Shown here piece by piece: positions 6,188 through 6,577 of a stretch of 6,577 nucleotides of DNA. Made by a program: the position numbers and the translations under genes. The DNA lies in NCBI GenBank assembly GCA_946187025.1, contig CAMHPM010000090.1, positions 1-6,577 of the forward strand, given 5' to 3'. The notes under the pieces are model-generated. The model was not told the origin of the DNA. It did not search any database and saw nothing but the letters and a program-made list of their open reading frames with translations. This DNA is from an uncultured Prevotellaceae bacterium. Lineage in GTDB: Bacteria > Bacteroidota > Bacteroidia > Bacteroidales > Bacteroidaceae. Each line of letters starts with the position of its first letter. Within the stretch, counting starts at the first letter, position 1.

Positions 6188-6577
6188 GACACTCTGTAAA
6201 GCAGAGCGGATAACCAGCAAACGCACCATCGACAGGCTTTTCGGAACCGACAACAACTCGATAACGGCATATCCGTTCAGGGTCGTTTACATGCCGATTC
6301 AACAGCCCGACGTACCAGTGTCGATACTCGTCAGTGTTCCGAAAAAACGCTTTCATCATGCAATCGACCGCAATCGCATGAAACGTCTGGTACGCGAGGC
6401 ATATCGCAAACAGAAACACACGTTGTGGCATCAACTGCAGGATAGCGGACAAGGAATGGCCGTTGCTTTCATTTGCATTGCACAACACATGTGCGACTAT
6501 AATATGGTATATGCGGCAATAGGCAAGGCTCTGTCCAAAATTGCAGCCAAACAAAAGGAACTTCAATCCAACACACC
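6168..6577 (+). CDS. rnpA: ribonuclease P protein component (3' end missing)
   Basis: Small basic protein that binds the RNase P RNA and helps it remove 5' leaders from precursor tRNAs. The frame stays open to the window end, giving 136 complete codons plus two bases, so the stop and the C-terminus lie outside. Recognition rests on TLCKAERITSKRTIDRLF (residues 8-25), the usual N-terminal helix and strand, and on the RNR motif KKRFHHAIDRNRMKRLVREAYR (residues 59-80: R68-N69-R70, K72-R73, R76-E77). The ATG lies inside the end of hemD in the +1 frame, a 20-base overlap. It places the conserved TLCK segment seven residues in, as expected; the only upstream alternative is TTG 6147, and an in-frame TAA at 6144 closes the frame. 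The tight overlap suggests translational coupling. Bacteroidota copies usually run to about 130-145 residues, so little should be missing. Confidence 0.94.
   Translation, partial: MEAKLSETLCKAERITSKRTIDRLFGTDNNSITAYPFRVVYMPIQQPDVPVSILVSVPKKRFHHAIDRNRMKRLVREAYRKQKHTLWHQLQDSGQGMAVAFICIAQHMCDYNMVYAAIGKALSKIAAKQKELQSNT

Overview
The window reads as a stretch of ordinary chromosome from a Bacteroidota bacterium, most likely order Bacteroidales (Prevotella- or Bacteroides-like). The reasons are the protein sequences (a KorA/KorB pair, a MetK of about 420 residues, a DUF4271 membrane protein next to a HemD-like protein and RnpA), a TAnnTTTG-type -7 promoter element, and A-rich rather than strongly Shine-Dalgarno gene leaders. 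All genes lie on the + strand and coding density is high. I see no mobile element, CRISPR array, tRNA or rRNA. The genus assignment is an inference from remembered protein similarity.

Layout. Bases 1-1031 hold the C-terminal part of the 2-oxoglutarate:ferredoxin oxidoreductase alpha subunit (korA), followed 17 bases later by the complete TPP-binding beta subunit (korB, 1049-2053). A short gap carrying an imperfect 7-base repeat leads into ribD (riboflavin biosynthesis deaminase/reductase, 2108-3088). The korAB-ribD block ends in a clear intrinsic terminator (3105-3150). The 342-base gap 3089-3430 is the richest non-coding part: terminator, Bacteroidota-type promoter (3185-3214), a sequence matching the core of the SAM-II riboswitch (3230-3276), and about 150 bases of structured leader before metK (S-adenosylmethionine synthetase, 3431-4696). 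After metK come a DUF4271 integral membrane protein (4770-5429), a HemD-fold protein (5444-6187), and the start of rnpA (RNase P protein), which overlaps hemD by 20 bases and runs off the end of the window.

How they fit together. korAB supplies or consumes reduced ferredoxin at the 2-oxoglutarate/succinyl-CoA step, and ribD feeds flavin synthesis. metK makes SAM and appears to be feedback-controlled by SAM through its leader RNA. The DUF4271-hemD-rnpA block can be read through from metK, since no terminator is visible after it, but a TAnnTTTG motif inside the end of the DUF4271 gene may give hemD-rnpA its own promoter.

I did not find an undescribed multi-gene system. The observations most worth following are the metK leader (an apparent SAM-II aptamer with an unusually long and possibly variant downstream part), the questionable role of the HemD-like protein, the repeat that overlaps the korB stop and supplies the apparent ribD start codon, and the internal promoter candidate.
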